From Candidatus Dechloromonas phosphorivorans (GTDB lineage Bacteria > Pseudomonadota > Gammaproteobacteria > Burkholderiales > Rhodocyclaceae): a DNA stretch of 64,000 nt. The stretch spans positions 62,001 to 126,000 of the forward strand of contig JADKBR010000017.1 of NCBI GenBank assembly GCA_016714975.1, read 5' to 3'. A program made the translations under genes and the position numbers. Positions 8,807 through 17,359 of this stretch are shown one piece after another (position 1 is the stretch's first letter; the number at the start of each line of letters is the position of its first letter). A model generated the notes under the pieces. It did not search any database. It saw nothing but the letters and a program-made list of their open reading frames with translations, and was not told where the DNA came from.

Positions 8807-9435
8807 GCCGCCTTTCCCTTGTAGTGGCAGAGGTCGGCAACGACGCAGCGGCCGCATTCGGGCTGGCGCGCCTTGCACACATAGCGCCCGTGCAGGATCA
8901 GCCAGTGATGCGCGTCTTTGGCGAAGTGCGCCGGGGTGACCTTGAGCAATTTCTGCTCGACGGCGAGCGGCGTCTTGCCGGGCGCGAGACCGGTCCGGTT
9001 GCCGACGCGGAAGATGTGCGTGTCGACGGCGATCGTCGGCAGGCCGAAGGCGGTGTTGAGGACGACGTTGGCCGTCTTGCGCCCGACGCCGGGCAGCGCC
9101 TCGAGCGCGGCGCGCTCCTCGGGGACTGCTCCGCCATGCCGCTCGACCAGCAGGCGGCAGGTGGCGATGATGTTCCTGGCCTTGGTCCGGAACAGGCCGA
9201 TGGTCTTGATGTAGTCGGCGAGGGCCGCCTCGCCGAGCGCCAGCATGGCCTCCGGGGTCGGCGCGACCGGGAAGAGCCGCGCCGTCGCCTTGTTGACCCC
9301 GACATCGGTCGCCTGCGCCGAGAGGATGACGGCGATCAGCAACTGGAACGGCGAGGCGTAGGCGAGCTCGGTCGTCGGCGCCGGGTTGGTCGCCGCCAGG
9401 CGGGCGTAGAAGGCGGCGGCCTGGGCCTTGTTCAC
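8803..9435 (-). CDS. nth: Endonuclease III (base-excision DNA glycosylase)
   Basis: A 210-residue DNA repair glycosylase/AP lyase that removes oxidised pyrimidines. The helix-hairpin-helix LPGVGRKTANVV holds the catalytic Lys120, and Asp138 lies in VDTHIFRV. The [4Fe-4S] cluster ligands are Cys187, Cys194, Cys197 and Cys203. All of these have the same numbers as in the E. coli enzyme. It follows rnfE directly, as nth follows rsxE in many gammaproteobacteria, and overlaps the FIST gene by ATGA. Confidence 0.97.
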   Translation of the reverse strand: MNKAQAAAFYARLAATNPAPTTELAYASPFQLLIAVILSAQATDVGVNKATARLFPVAPTPEAMLALGEAALADYIKTIGLFRTKARNIIATCRLLVERHGGAVPEERAALEALPGVGRKTANVVLNTAFGLPTIAVDTHIFRVGNRTGLAPGKTPLAVEQKLLKVTPAHFAKDAHHWLILHGRYVCKARQPECGRCVVADLCHYKGKAA

Positions 9436-9448
9436 GGGCGACGGCGGT

Positions 9449-10132
9449 TCAGCCGGTCGCGGCGACGGCGGTCGGCGGCCTGCGCTGCGCGCGTTGGGCG
9501 GCGCGCGCGTCGAGCCAGTTCTTCCAGGCGATCATGCAGCCGAGCAGGATGAAGGCGCCGGGCGGCAGCAATGCGAGCAGGAAGCCGGGGTAGCTCTCCG
9601 GCAGCAACTGGACCGGTTGCAGGCTCGGGAAGACCATGTCGATGCCGCCGAAAATGGTGCCGTTGCCGAGCAGTTCGCGCATGGCGCCGAGCAGGCCGAG
9701 CGTCCACAACATGCCGACGCCCATGAAGATGCCGTCGAAGGTCGACTGCAGCGGCGGGTTCTTGGCGGCGAAGGCTTCGACGCGGGCAAGGACGATGCAG
9801 TTGGTGACGATCAGCGGGATGAAGATGCCAAGCACCAGGTAGAGTTCGTGCAGGTTGGCGTTGAACAGCAGGTCGACGACGGTGACCAGCGCGGCAACGA
9901 TCAGGATGAAGACCGGGATGCGGATCTCATGCGGAATGAAGTTGCGCAGCGCGGCAACTGCGACGCCCGACATGGCCATGACGATGATCGTCGCCAGCGA
10001 CAGCATGATGCCGTTGACCGCGTTGGTCGTCGTCGCCAGCAACGGACACAGGCCGAGAATCTGGACAATCGAGGTGTTCTGCTTCCAGACGCCGTTGCCG
10101 GCGATGGTCGTGAATTCGTCGCGGGTGATCAT
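9449..10132 (-). CDS. rnfE: Rnf electron transport complex subunit E
   Basis: A 227-residue inner-membrane protein with about six helices, paired in the complex with its homologue RnfA. The segment NTSIVQILGLCPLLATT carries the conserved Cys of the membrane iron-sulfur site shared by RnfA and RnfE. The start ATG (10132) overlaps the rnfG stop in an ATGA. A short hydrophilic tail ends 13 bases before nth. In Rnf, electrons move between ferredoxin and NADH with ion transport across the membrane; the direction and ion cannot be read from sequence alone. Confidence 0.95.
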   Translation of the reverse strand: MITRDEFTTIAGNGVWKQNTSIVQILGLCPLLATTTNAVNGIMLSLATIIVMAMSGVAVAALRNFIPHEIRIPVFILIVAALVTVVDLLFNANLHELYLVLGIFIPLIVTNCIVLARVEAFAAKNPPLQSTFDGIFMGVGMLWTLGLLGAMRELLGNGTIFGGIDMVFPSLQPVQLLPESYPGFLLALLPPGAFILLGCMIAWKNWLDARAAQRAQRRPPTAVAATG

Positions 10133-10797
10133 TTGGTTGCTCCCGTCTCGGCAATGAGTCTGGTTCGATTGGCTTCGGCCCACTGTACGGCCTTAAGTAC
10201 CGCTTTCGACACGGCGCGCGGGGTTACCGTCGCGCCCGCGTAGTAATCGATGTTGCCGCCATCCTTCTTGACCTTCCAACCGGAATTGGCCACTGTGGCG
10301 AGCGACATGCCCGTGAACTGGGTGATCCACGGACGTGACTTGTTCTTGTCCTTCTTCGGGTCGACATAATCGCCCAGGCCCGGCGTTTCCTTGTGCTGGG
10401 TGACACGCACGCCGGCCAGTGTGCCGTCGGCGCGCAGGGCGATCAACAGCCTGACCTTGCCGGCGTAGCCGTCGGGAGCGACCGCCTCGAAAACCAGCGC
10501 CACCGGCTTGCCGCCCATCCGTGCCCGATACAGCGTCGACGGCTCGTCAAGGCCGAGCTGAGGCGTCGGCGGCAGGGTCAGCGTGTCGTTGAGCAGGGCG
10601 TTGTCGTATTCCGCGCGTGGCAATACATCGTCTACCAACTTCATCTTTTCCTCGGCGGCCGAGGCTTCGATTGCTGGCTTGGTCCACTGGTAGGCGGCGG
10701 ACAGCAGGCCGGTGAAGGCGATGACGAAAACGAAAAGGATGGCTGCGGTGCGTATGGCCATGCCGGGGGCGGAAATCTTCCGCGCTCCGCCGGTCAT
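10129..10797 (-). CDS. rnfG: Rnf electron transport complex subunit G (flavoprotein)
   Basis: A 222-residue protein with one N-terminal membrane anchor (about residues 15-36) and a periplasmic FMN-binding domain. The FMN attachment motif appears as AGATVTPRAV; the usual form is (S/T)GATxT, so the threonine that carries FMN by phosphoester is present. The start at 10797 overlaps the rnfD stop (ATGA). The frame stays open into rnfD, but only the region after 10797 resembles RnfG. Confidence 0.95.
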   Translation of the reverse strand: MTGGARKISAPGMAIRTAAILFVFVIAFTGLLSAAYQWTKPAIEASAAEEKMKLVDDVLPRAEYDNALLNDTLTLPPTPQLGLDEPSTLYRARMGGKPVALVFEAVAPDGYAGKVRLLIALRADGTLAGVRVTQHKETPGLGDYVDPKKDKNKSRPWITQFTGMSLATVANSGWKVKKDGGNIDYYAGATVTPRAVSKAVLKAVQWAEANRTRLIAETGATK

Positions 10798-11813
10798 GAC
10801 TTGTCCTTCATGCCGAAGATCGGTGGCTGCGACAGGACGTCGATGAGTGGCGCGCACAGATTCATCAGCAGCACGGCGAAGGCGACGCCGTCGGGGTAAC
10901 CGCCAAAAACGCGGATGATATAGGTGAGCAGGCCGGCGCCGACGCCGAAGATCAGCTTGCCGCGCGGCGTCGTGCATCCGGAAACCGGATCGGTGGCGAT
11001 GAAGAAGGCGCCGAGCATCGCGCCGCCGGAGAACAAATGGAACAACGGGTTGGCGAACTGCGCCGGGTCGTACAGCCAGAGGCCGCCGGAGATCGCCGTC
11101 AACCCGGCGACGAAGGCGAGGGGGATGTGCCAGGTGATGATCCGGCGCTGCCACAGCCAGAGGCCGCCGAGCAGGTAGCCGGCGGCGATCCATTCCCAGC
11201 CGCGGCCGGCGAAGTTGCCGTAGAGGTCCCGGTTGGTCAGCATGTGCGCGACGTCGATATTGGCTTCGCCGAGCTTGAGCGCGGTCTTCAGTGCATCAAG
11301 CGGGGTCGCGCCGGATAGCGCGTCGACGCGCGGCGCCAGCCCGAGAATGACGTTGATCTGGTCGCCGGTGGTGAGTTGCAGGCCGACGCTCGGCCACTGC
11401 GACATCAGCGCCGGGAAGGCGACGATACAGACAGCGAAGGCGATCATCGCGGGGTTGAACGGGTTCTGGCCGAGGCCGCCGTAGAGATGCTTGGCGACGA
11501 CGATGGCGAACGCCGTGCCGAGCGCCACCAGCCACCACGGTGCCAACGGTGGAAAGGCGAGGGCGATCAGCCAGGCGGTGACAATGGCCGAGCCGTCGGA
11601 AAGGAACATCGCTTGCGGCTTGCCGCGCACCTTCAGCATCACGGCCTCGGCGAGCAGCGCCGCCAGCGACGCGATGACCAGTTGCACGAGGATGGCCGGG
11701 CCAATCAGCCACGTATAAGCGGCGATGCCGGGGATCAGCGCGATGCAGACCTGGATCATCACCTGGCTGACGCTGACATCCTTGAGCAGGAACGGGGCGG
11801 GGGCGAACATCAT
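10794..11813 (-). CDS. rnfD: Rnf electron transport complex subunit D (flavoprotein)
   Basis: A 339-residue inner-membrane protein with nine to ten helices, related to NqrB. The FMN-attachment motif SGATPLDALK is intact, as is the family segment GLGQNPFNPAM. Two ATGs lie back to back (11813 and 11810); the first overlaps the rnfC stop by ATGA. Flanked by rnfC and rnfG with 4-base overlaps. Confidence 0.95.
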   Translation of the reverse strand: MMFAPAPFLLKDVSVSQVMIQVCIALIPGIAAYTWLIGPAILVQLVIASLAALLAEAVMLKVRGKPQAMFLSDGSAIVTAWLIALAFPPLAPWWLVALGTAFAIVVAKHLYGGLGQNPFNPAMIAFAVCIVAFPALMSQWPSVGLQLTTGDQINVILGLAPRVDALSGATPLDALKTALKLGEANIDVAHMLTNRDLYGNFAGRGWEWIAAGYLLGGLWLWQRRIITWHIPLAFVAGLTAISGGLWLYDPAQFANPLFHLFSGGAMLGAFFIATDPVSGCTTPRGKLIFGVGAGLLTYIIRVFGGYPDGVAFAVLLMNLCAPLIDVLSQPPIFGMKDKS

Positions 11814-13555
11814 TCGGCTTTCTCGCTGGCCGGGGTGGTCGCGGCGGGCCCGGCGGCGTCGGTCAGGTGGGCGGCCTGGCGGCGCGCTTCGATTGCGTCG
11901 ATTTCCTTCTGCTGCGCGGCTTTCACGGCGTCGGTGTTTTTCGGCTGGGCAGCTTCGCGTTGCGCCTTGGCGCGCTCCATCGCCGCCTGGATGGTGGCCA
12001 TTCTTGCAGCTTTTTCAGCGTCGACCGGGGCAGGTGCGGCTTGTGGCGTGGCGTTGCCAGCGCTGCCGGTCGCGGCTGGTGGGGCCTCCGCTGCGGCCGC
12101 CGCTTCCACCGCTTTCCTGGCTGCCTGCGCCGCCGCCGCCCTGGCGAGCTTTTCGGCCTTCTCGGCCTTTTCGCGTTCCTCGCGCTGCTGTTTGAATTCG
12201 AAGCGCGCCTTGGCGCCGTCGGCGGCGTTCTTGTCGCGCTCGCGGGCCCAGATCTCGCTCTTGGCGAAACGGAAATACTGGACCAGAGGAATGCGCGACG
12301 GGCAGACGAACGAGCAGCAGCCGCATTCGATGCAGTCGAAGATGTGGTATTCCTGGGTCTTGCCGAAATTCTTGGCGCGCGCGAACCAGTACATCTCGAA
12401 CGGCTGCAGTTCGTGCGGACAGGCCTCGGCGCAGGCACCGCAGCGGATGCACGGCATCTCCGGCGCCTTGGGCGGAAACAGGCGGTCGTCGTGGGCAATC
12501 AGGCAGTTGGTGGCCTTGATCACTGGCACCTGGGCATCGGGGACGAGGAAGCCCATCATCGGCCCGCCCATGATGATGCCGTCGGTGTCCGGGTGCGGGT
12601 TGGCGAGCTTGAGCAGTTCGTCCATCGGCGTGCCGATCAGCACCTCGTAATTGCGCGGCGCATCGACGTTACCGGTCACCGTGACCAGCCGCGAGATCAC
12701 CGGCTCGCCGTGGGCGATGGCGCGCCAGGCGGTGTAGGCGGTGGCGACGTTGAAGCACTGGACGCCGAGATCGGTCGAGCGTTTGCTGGCCGGCACCTCC
12801 TTGCCGGTCAGGACGCGGATCAGTTGTTTGGCGCCGCCGGCCGGGTAGAGCGTTGGCACCTGGACAACCAGAAACGGCTCATTGAGCGCGTCGACCGCGG
12901 CACGCATCGCGGCGGCGGCTTCCGGCTTGTTGTCCTCGATGCCGATCAGCACCTTCTTCGGTTGCAGCAGGTCGCGGAAGATGCCGATGCCGCGCACGAC
13001 TTCCTCGGCGCGTTCGCGCATCAGCAGGTCGTCGCAGGTGATGAACGGCTCGCATTCGGCACCGTTGATCACCAGTTCGTCCATCGGCACTGACTTCGCC
13101 GGCGTCAGCTTGCCGTGGGTCGGAAAGACGGCGCCGCCGAGGCCGACCACGCCGCACTGCTGCAAATGCTCGCGCACCGCTTCCGGCGTCATCGCTGAAT
13201 AGTCGAGCGGACCATGGCTGATCCACTCATCCTTGCCGTCGGGTTCGATGACGACGCACAGCGCGTCGAGGCCGGAGGGGTGCGGCTGCACGTGCATCGC
13301 CACCTCGGTCACGGTGCCCGAGGTCGGCGCATGGACGGCGGCGGAAATCCAGCCATCGGCTTCGCCGATCAACTGCCCCTTGAGCAACTTGTCGCCGGCC
13401 GCGACGACCGGGCGCGGCATGCCGCCGATGCTCTGATGCAGCGGCACGACCAGGCGCGACGGCAATGGCGCCTGGCCGATCGGCAGGCCCGTCGATTGCG
13501 TCTTGTTGGTCGGCGGCTTGACGCCGCCCTTGAACTTGAACAGGTTCATCAGCAT
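11810..13555 (-). CDS. rnfC: Rnf electron transport complex subunit C (NADH-binding, iron-sulfur)
   Basis: A 581-residue peripheral subunit with an N-terminal RnfC barrel, a Complex1_51K-like NADH/FMN domain, and two 4Fe-4S motifs, CIRCGACAEACP and CIECGCCSFVCP. The last 140 or so residues are an alanine-, lysine- and glutamate-rich region predicted to be helical or coiled, a common and variable tail in proteobacterial RnfC. The start at 13555 overlaps the rnfB stop by ATGA; a second Met lies two codons in. Confidence 0.95.
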   Translation of the reverse strand: MLMNLFKFKGGVKPPTNKTQSTGLPIGQAPLPSRLVVPLHQSIGGMPRPVVAAGDKLLKGQLIGEADGWISAAVHAPTSGTVTEVAMHVQPHPSGLDALCVVIEPDGKDEWISHGPLDYSAMTPEAVREHLQQCGVVGLGGAVFPTHGKLTPAKSVPMDELVINGAECEPFITCDDLLMRERAEEVVRGIGIFRDLLQPKKVLIGIEDNKPEAAAAMRAAVDALNEPFLVVQVPTLYPAGGAKQLIRVLTGKEVPASKRSTDLGVQCFNVATAYTAWRAIAHGEPVISRLVTVTGNVDAPRNYEVLIGTPMDELLKLANPHPDTDGIIMGGPMMGFLVPDAQVPVIKATNCLIAHDDRLFPPKAPEMPCIRCGACAEACPHELQPFEMYWFARAKNFGKTQEYHIFDCIECGCCSFVCPSRIPLVQYFRFAKSEIWARERDKNAADGAKARFEFKQQREEREKAEKAEKLARAAAAQAARKAVEAAAAAEAPPAATGSAGNATPQAAPAPVDAEKAARMATIQAAMERAKAQREAAQPKNTDAVKAAQQKEIDAIEARRQAAHLTDAAGPAATTPASEKAE

Positions 13556-14115
13556 CAGGCGGCTTTCGGCAGTGGCGCCGCCCTGATTTCAACCACGGGG
13601 TATTTCCATTTCCAGTTGTCGAGGTTCTCGACGATCGGCGCCATGCGGATGCACTCGACCGGGCACGGCGGCAGGCACAGTTCGCAGCCGGTGCACATTG
13701 AAGCGACGATGGTATGCATCTGCTTGGCGGCGCCGACGATGGCGTCTACCGGGCAGGCCTGGATGCACAGCGTGCAGCCGATGCAGGTCTGTTCGTCGAT
13801 GATCGCGACCTGCTTCGGTTTTTCCTCGGCGTCGAGCGCCTTGACTTCGCGCCCGAGCAGGTCGGCCAGCTTCTGCACGCCTTCCATGCCGCCCGGTGGG
13901 CACTTGTTGATCTCGTCGCCCTGGGCGATGGCTTCGGCGTAGGGCTTGCAGCCCGGGTATCCGCACTGGCCGCATTGCGTCTGCGGCAGGATGCCCTCGA
14001 TCTTCTCGACCAGCGGGTTGCCCTCGACCTTGAACTTGATCGATGCGAAGCCGAGTGCGGCGCCGAGCACGACGGCGCCAAGGGCCATGATGGCGATGGC
14101 GAGCGCGATCTCCAT
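13555..14115 (-). CDS. rnfB: Rnf electron transport complex subunit B (ferredoxin-like)
   Basis: A 186-residue protein with an N-terminal membrane anchor (residues 4-25), the Fe-S domain CGQCGYPGCKPYAEA with its later Cys (NKCPPGG), and two 4Fe-4S motifs CIGCTLCIQACP and CTGCELCLPPCP. It passes electrons between soluble ferredoxin and the membrane part. The start overlaps the rnfA stop as TAATG. The frame is open upstream inside rnfA, but that sequence does not look like protein. Confidence 0.95.
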   Translation of the reverse strand: MEIALAIAIMALGAVVLGAALGFASIKFKVEGNPLVEKIEGILPQTQCGQCGYPGCKPYAEAIAQGDEINKCPPGGMEGVQKLADLLGREVKALDAEEKPKQVAIIDEQTCIGCTLCIQACPVDAIVGAAKQMHTIVASMCTGCELCLPPCPVECIRMAPIVENLDNWKWKYPVVEIRAAPLPKAA

Positions 14116-14699
14116 TACTGGTACTTGTCCAGTCCGGCAAAGCCCATGAAGGCGAGTGCCATGAGCCCGGCGGTGACCATGGCGATGGCGACGCCGCGAA
14201 AATGGACAGGAACTTCGGCGCCTTCGACGCGTTCTCGGATACCGGCGAAGAGGACCAGAACCAGCGAAAAGCCGACCGCGCTGCCGGCGCCGAAGAGCAG
14301 CGATTCGACGAAGTTGTGCTTGTTGGAAATATTGAGCAGCGGCACGCCGAGTACCGCGCAGTTGGTAGTGATCAGCGGCAGGTAGATGCCCAGCGTCTGC
14401 TGCAGCGTCGGCGAGGTCTTGGCGATGACCATTTCGGTGAGCTGAACGATCGCGGCGATGGTGACGATGAACGACAATGTGCGCAGGTACTCGAGCCCGA
14501 AAGGCATCAACAGATAATGGTCGATGATGTAGCTGGCCCCGGTCGCCATGGTCAGCACGAAAGTCGTGGCGGCACCCATGCCGTAAGCGGTCTCCAGTTT
14601 CTTGGAAACGCCCATGAAGGGGCAAAGGCCGAGGATCTTCACCAGCACGACGTTGTTGACCAGGATCGCGCCGACGAGGATGAAAAGGTAGTGGCTCAT
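14115..14699 (-). CDS. rnfA: Rnf electron transport complex subunit A
   Basis: A 194-residue inner-membrane protein with six helices; NNVVLVKILGLCPFMGVS carries the conserved cysteine near the first helix. It is the first gene of rnfABCDGE. The start at 14699 (MSHYLF) is the family's normal one; the 18 residues encoded upstream are not conserved in style. No clear Shine-Dalgarno sequence precedes it. A candidate FNR-type site and -10-like ATAATA lie just upstream, so this is the likely head of the rnf transcript. Confidence 0.95.
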   Translation of the reverse strand: MSHYLFILVGAILVNNVVLVKILGLCPFMGVSKKLETAYGMGAATTFVLTMATGASYIIDHYLLMPFGLEYLRTLSFIVTIAAIVQLTEMVIAKTSPTLQQTLGIYLPLITTNCAVLGVPLLNISNKHNFVESLLFGAGSAVGFSLVLVLFAGIRERVEGAEVPVHFRGVAIAMVTAGLMALAFMGFAGLDKYQ

Positions 14700-14734
14700 G
14701 AATTCGGGAGGAGTCGAGGCCGATATTATCCGGC

Positions 14735-14750
14735 TTTGACGCAGGTCAAA
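14735..14750 (-). promoter_or_regulatory. Candidate FNR/DNR/Anr-type binding site upstream of rnfA
   Basis: TTTGAC, a GCAG spacer and GTCAAA form a perfect inverted repeat, containing TTGAC-N4-GTCAA, a known variant of the FNR-family site TTGAT-N4-ATCAA. It lies 36 bases before the rnfA start codon. A -10-like ATAATA sits between it and the gene. The spacing from that -10 (about -26 from the likely start of transcription) is not the classic -41.5, so either the promoter differs or the site represses. Confidence 0.5.
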
Positions 14751-14772
14751 CAACCGTAATGGAAATAAGGAA

Positions 14773-15816
14773 TTACGCTTTCTTCTTCATGACGTGTGCG
14801 AGCGTATCCGCGACTTCGCCAACCAGATCCGGACCGCGGTAGATGAAGCCGCTGTAGAACTGGACGAGGCTGGCGCCGGCCCGGATTTTCTCGGCGGCAT
14901 CGGCGCCGCTCATGATGCCGCCGACGCCGATGATCGGCAGTTCGCCGGCGAGCGCGATCGCCAGCTTCTTGAGGACATCCGTAGACCTGCGAAAGACCGG
15001 CGCGCCGGAGAGGCCGCCGGCCTCGGTCGCATTGGCCAGGGCTTCGACACCTTCGCGCGACAGCGTGGTGTTGGTGGCGATGACGCCGTCCATGCGATGG
15101 CGGCGCAGCGCATCGGCGATCGCAATGATCTGCGCGTCGTCGAGATCGGGGGCGATTTTCAGCGCCATCGGCACGTAATGCCCGTGTTTGTCGGCGAGCT
15201 GTTCGTGGCGCGCCTTGAGCTGCGCAAGCAGGTCGTCGAGCGCGTCGTCCTTCTGCAGTTCGCGCAGGTTCCTGGTGTTCGGCGACGAAATGTTGACGGC
15301 GATGTAGCTGGCGTCGGCGTAGACCTTGTTCAGACAGATCAGGTAATCGTCGGCGGCGTGTTCGATCGGCGTCGTCGCGTTCTTGCCGATGTTGATGCCG
15401 AGGATGCCACCTTTTTTCGGGAAGTCGGCCGCGCGCACGTTTTCCAGCAGCTTGTCAACGCCGGCGTTGTTGAAGCCCATGCGGTTGATGATGCCCTGCG
15501 CTTCCGGGATGCGGAACAGCCGCGGACGCGGGTTGCCGTCCTGCGGCTCCGGCGTGACGGTGCCGATTTCAATGAAGCCGAAACCGAGGCGGGCCAGCCC
15601 GTCGATGTGGTCGCCATTCTTGTCGAGCCCGGCGGCGAGGCCGACCGGATTGGAGAATCTCAGGCCCATGACTTCGACCGGGCAGGGTGTGACCGGCTTG
15701 GCGAGGCAGCCTGCAAGCCCGCTGGCATTGAGGAAGGCAACGCCATGCATGCCGAGGCCGTGGGCGGTTTCGGCGTCGAGGGCGAAGAAGAACTTGCGGA
15801 TCAGGGGATAGAGCAT
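14773..15816 (-). CDS. pyrD: Dihydroorotate dehydrogenase (quinone), class 2
   Basis: A 347-residue flavoenzyme that oxidises dihydroorotate to orotate in pyrimidine synthesis, passing electrons to quinone at the inner membrane. Features of the class are the N-terminal membrane-associated helix (MLYPLIRKFFFALD), PVGLAAGLDKNG, the FMN-binding NRMGFNNAG, and NISSPNTRNLRELQ with the catalytic serine of class 2 enzymes. The C-terminus VQFYSGFIYRGP is typical. It lies upstream of rnfA on the same strand with a 73-base gap that holds the candidate FNR site, so it is probably a separate transcript. Confidence 0.97.
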   Translation of the reverse strand: MLYPLIRKFFFALDAETAHGLGMHGVAFLNASGLAGCLAKPVTPCPVEVMGLRFSNPVGLAAGLDKNGDHIDGLARLGFGFIEIGTVTPEPQDGNPRPRLFRIPEAQGIINRMGFNNAGVDKLLENVRAADFPKKGGILGINIGKNATTPIEHAADDYLICLNKVYADASYIAVNISSPNTRNLRELQKDDALDDLLAQLKARHEQLADKHGHYVPMALKIAPDLDDAQIIAIADALRRHRMDGVIATNTTLSREGVEALANATEAGGLSGAPVFRRSTDVLKKLAIALAGELPIIGVGGIMSGADAAEKIRAGASLVQFYSGFIYRGPDLVGEVADTLAHVMKKKA

Positions 15817-15937
15817 GGTGACGCGATTTTACCGCATTGCAGCAAATTTCCGGCCACCGGGATCGCTTGCCGATCCTGAGTCCCGGCAACAATCTGTAAC
15901 ACCTTGATCGATACAAGGGCGGCTAAACTATAGCCCC

Positions 15938-17359
15938 ATGACCAAGGAAACAACATCTGGCACTACAACAAAGCCGCTGTTCGCCTGCCTCGCTGCCGCG
16001 CTGTGGCTCGCCCTGCCGGTCGGCGCGGCAGGTCTGAGCGATCCGTTCGCGACCGACGCCGTGACCCCGCCGCGACCGACGCCGCAATCGGCCGGGCGCA
16101 GCGCCGATGTGCCCTGCGCCCGGGAGGTTCCGGCAGCGCCGCTGACGGCGGTCGATGCGGTCGACCTGACGCTGTGCAACAATCCGCAGACGCGCGAGGT
16201 GTGGGCTGCGGCGCGTTATCAGGCGGCGCAGGTTGGCGTTGCCCAGGCGGCCTGGCTGCCCAATCTCGACGGGCGGCTTGGCGCCAGCCGCCTGAAGAAC
16301 GAACAGCGCAACTACAATTCGAACAGCGCCGTACTCACACTTTCCTGGCTCGTTTTCGATTCCGGGGCGCGCTCGGCGACTGGCGAAAACGCCCGGCAAC
16401 TGCTCGAGGCCGCCGCCGCGACTCAGGACTCGACGGTACAGTCGCTGTTCCTCTCCGCGTTGCAGGCGTTCTACTTCGCGCAGGCAACGCAGGCCGCCGT
16501 TGTGTCGACAACTGAGGCTGAACGCGCGGCGCGCGAAGGCTTCAATGCCGCAGAGTCGCGCTACCAGGTCGGCGTCGCGACCCCAGCTGACCGACTGCTG
16601 GCGCAGACGGCGCTGTCGCAGGCGACCCTCAACCGAATTCGGGCCGAGGGTGATTCACGCAACGCGCTGGGCGCACTCGCCAACGTCATGGGCTTCCCGG
16701 CCGGGCAGGCCTTGGCTCTTGCCGCGCCGCCGGCAACACTGCCGAATGACTCCTTCACCCGCGAAGTCGCGGCGTTGATCGCCGAAGCCGAGGTACGACG
16801 ACCCGATCTCAAGGCGGCCGAAGCGCAGGTCAGGGCCGCCGAGGCCGGCGTCGATCTCGCCCGCGCGCAGGGTAGGCCGACCATCAGCGTATCGACGGGA
16901 CCGACGTGGACCGAGATTGATCGCGTTTCGGCGAACGGCGGGGTCATCGCTGTCGCGGTCAACTTGCCGATCTTCTCGGGTTTCGACACGACCTATCGGG
17001 TGCGCGCCGCCGAGGCGCAGGTTGATGTCCGGACGGCGCAGCGCGACCGCCTGAGGAACCAGGTGGCGCTCGATGTCTGGCGCGCCTACCAGAGCCTGAC
17101 GACGGCCACCCAGAGCCTGAAAACGACGCTCGATCTGGTGGCCAGCGCCGAGCAGTCAGAGCGCGTCGCGCTCGGTCGTTACAAGGCCGGCGTCGGCACC
17201 GTGCTCGACCTGCTGACGGCGCAGAGCGCGCTGGCCAGCGCCCGCCTGCAACGCATCCAGGCGGCGCTTGACTGGTTTGTATTCCGCGCCACGCTTGCCC
17301 AGTCGGTCGGCGCCCTCGATTACACGTTGCTGCAACCGGCGGCGGAAGGAAAACGATGA
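15938..17359 (+). CDS. TolC-family outer membrane efflux protein
   Basis: A 473-residue protein with a signal peptide (about residues 1-30, after a polar N-terminus) and two OEP repeats of long helices, such as AVDAVDLTLCNNPQTREVW and the second-half copy after residue 270. It would form the outer-membrane channel-tunnel of the efflux system encoded by the next three genes. It overlaps the MacA-like gene by four bases (ATGA). An early Cys (residue 59) is not in a lipobox. Confidence 0.92.
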   Translation: MTKETTSGTTTKPLFACLAAALWLALPVGAAGLSDPFATDAVTPPRPTPQSAGRSADVPCAREVPAAPLTAVDAVDLTLCNNPQTREVWAAARYQAAQVGVAQAAWLPNLDGRLGASRLKNEQRNYNSNSAVLTLSWLVFDSGARSATGENARQLLEAAAATQDSTVQSLFLSALQAFYFAQATQAAVVSTTEAERAAREGFNAAESRYQVGVATPADRLLAQTALSQATLNRIRAEGDSRNALGALANVMGFPAGQALALAAPPATLPNDSFTREVAALIAEAEVRRPDLKAAEAQVRAAEAGVDLARAQGRPTISVSTGPTWTEIDRVSANGGVIAVAVNLPIFSGFDTTYRVRAAEAQVDVRTAQRDRLRNQVALDVWRAYQSLTTATQSLKTTLDLVASAEQSERVALGRYKAGVGTVLDLLTAQSALASARLQRIQAALDWFVFRATLAQSVGALDYTLLQPAAEGKR

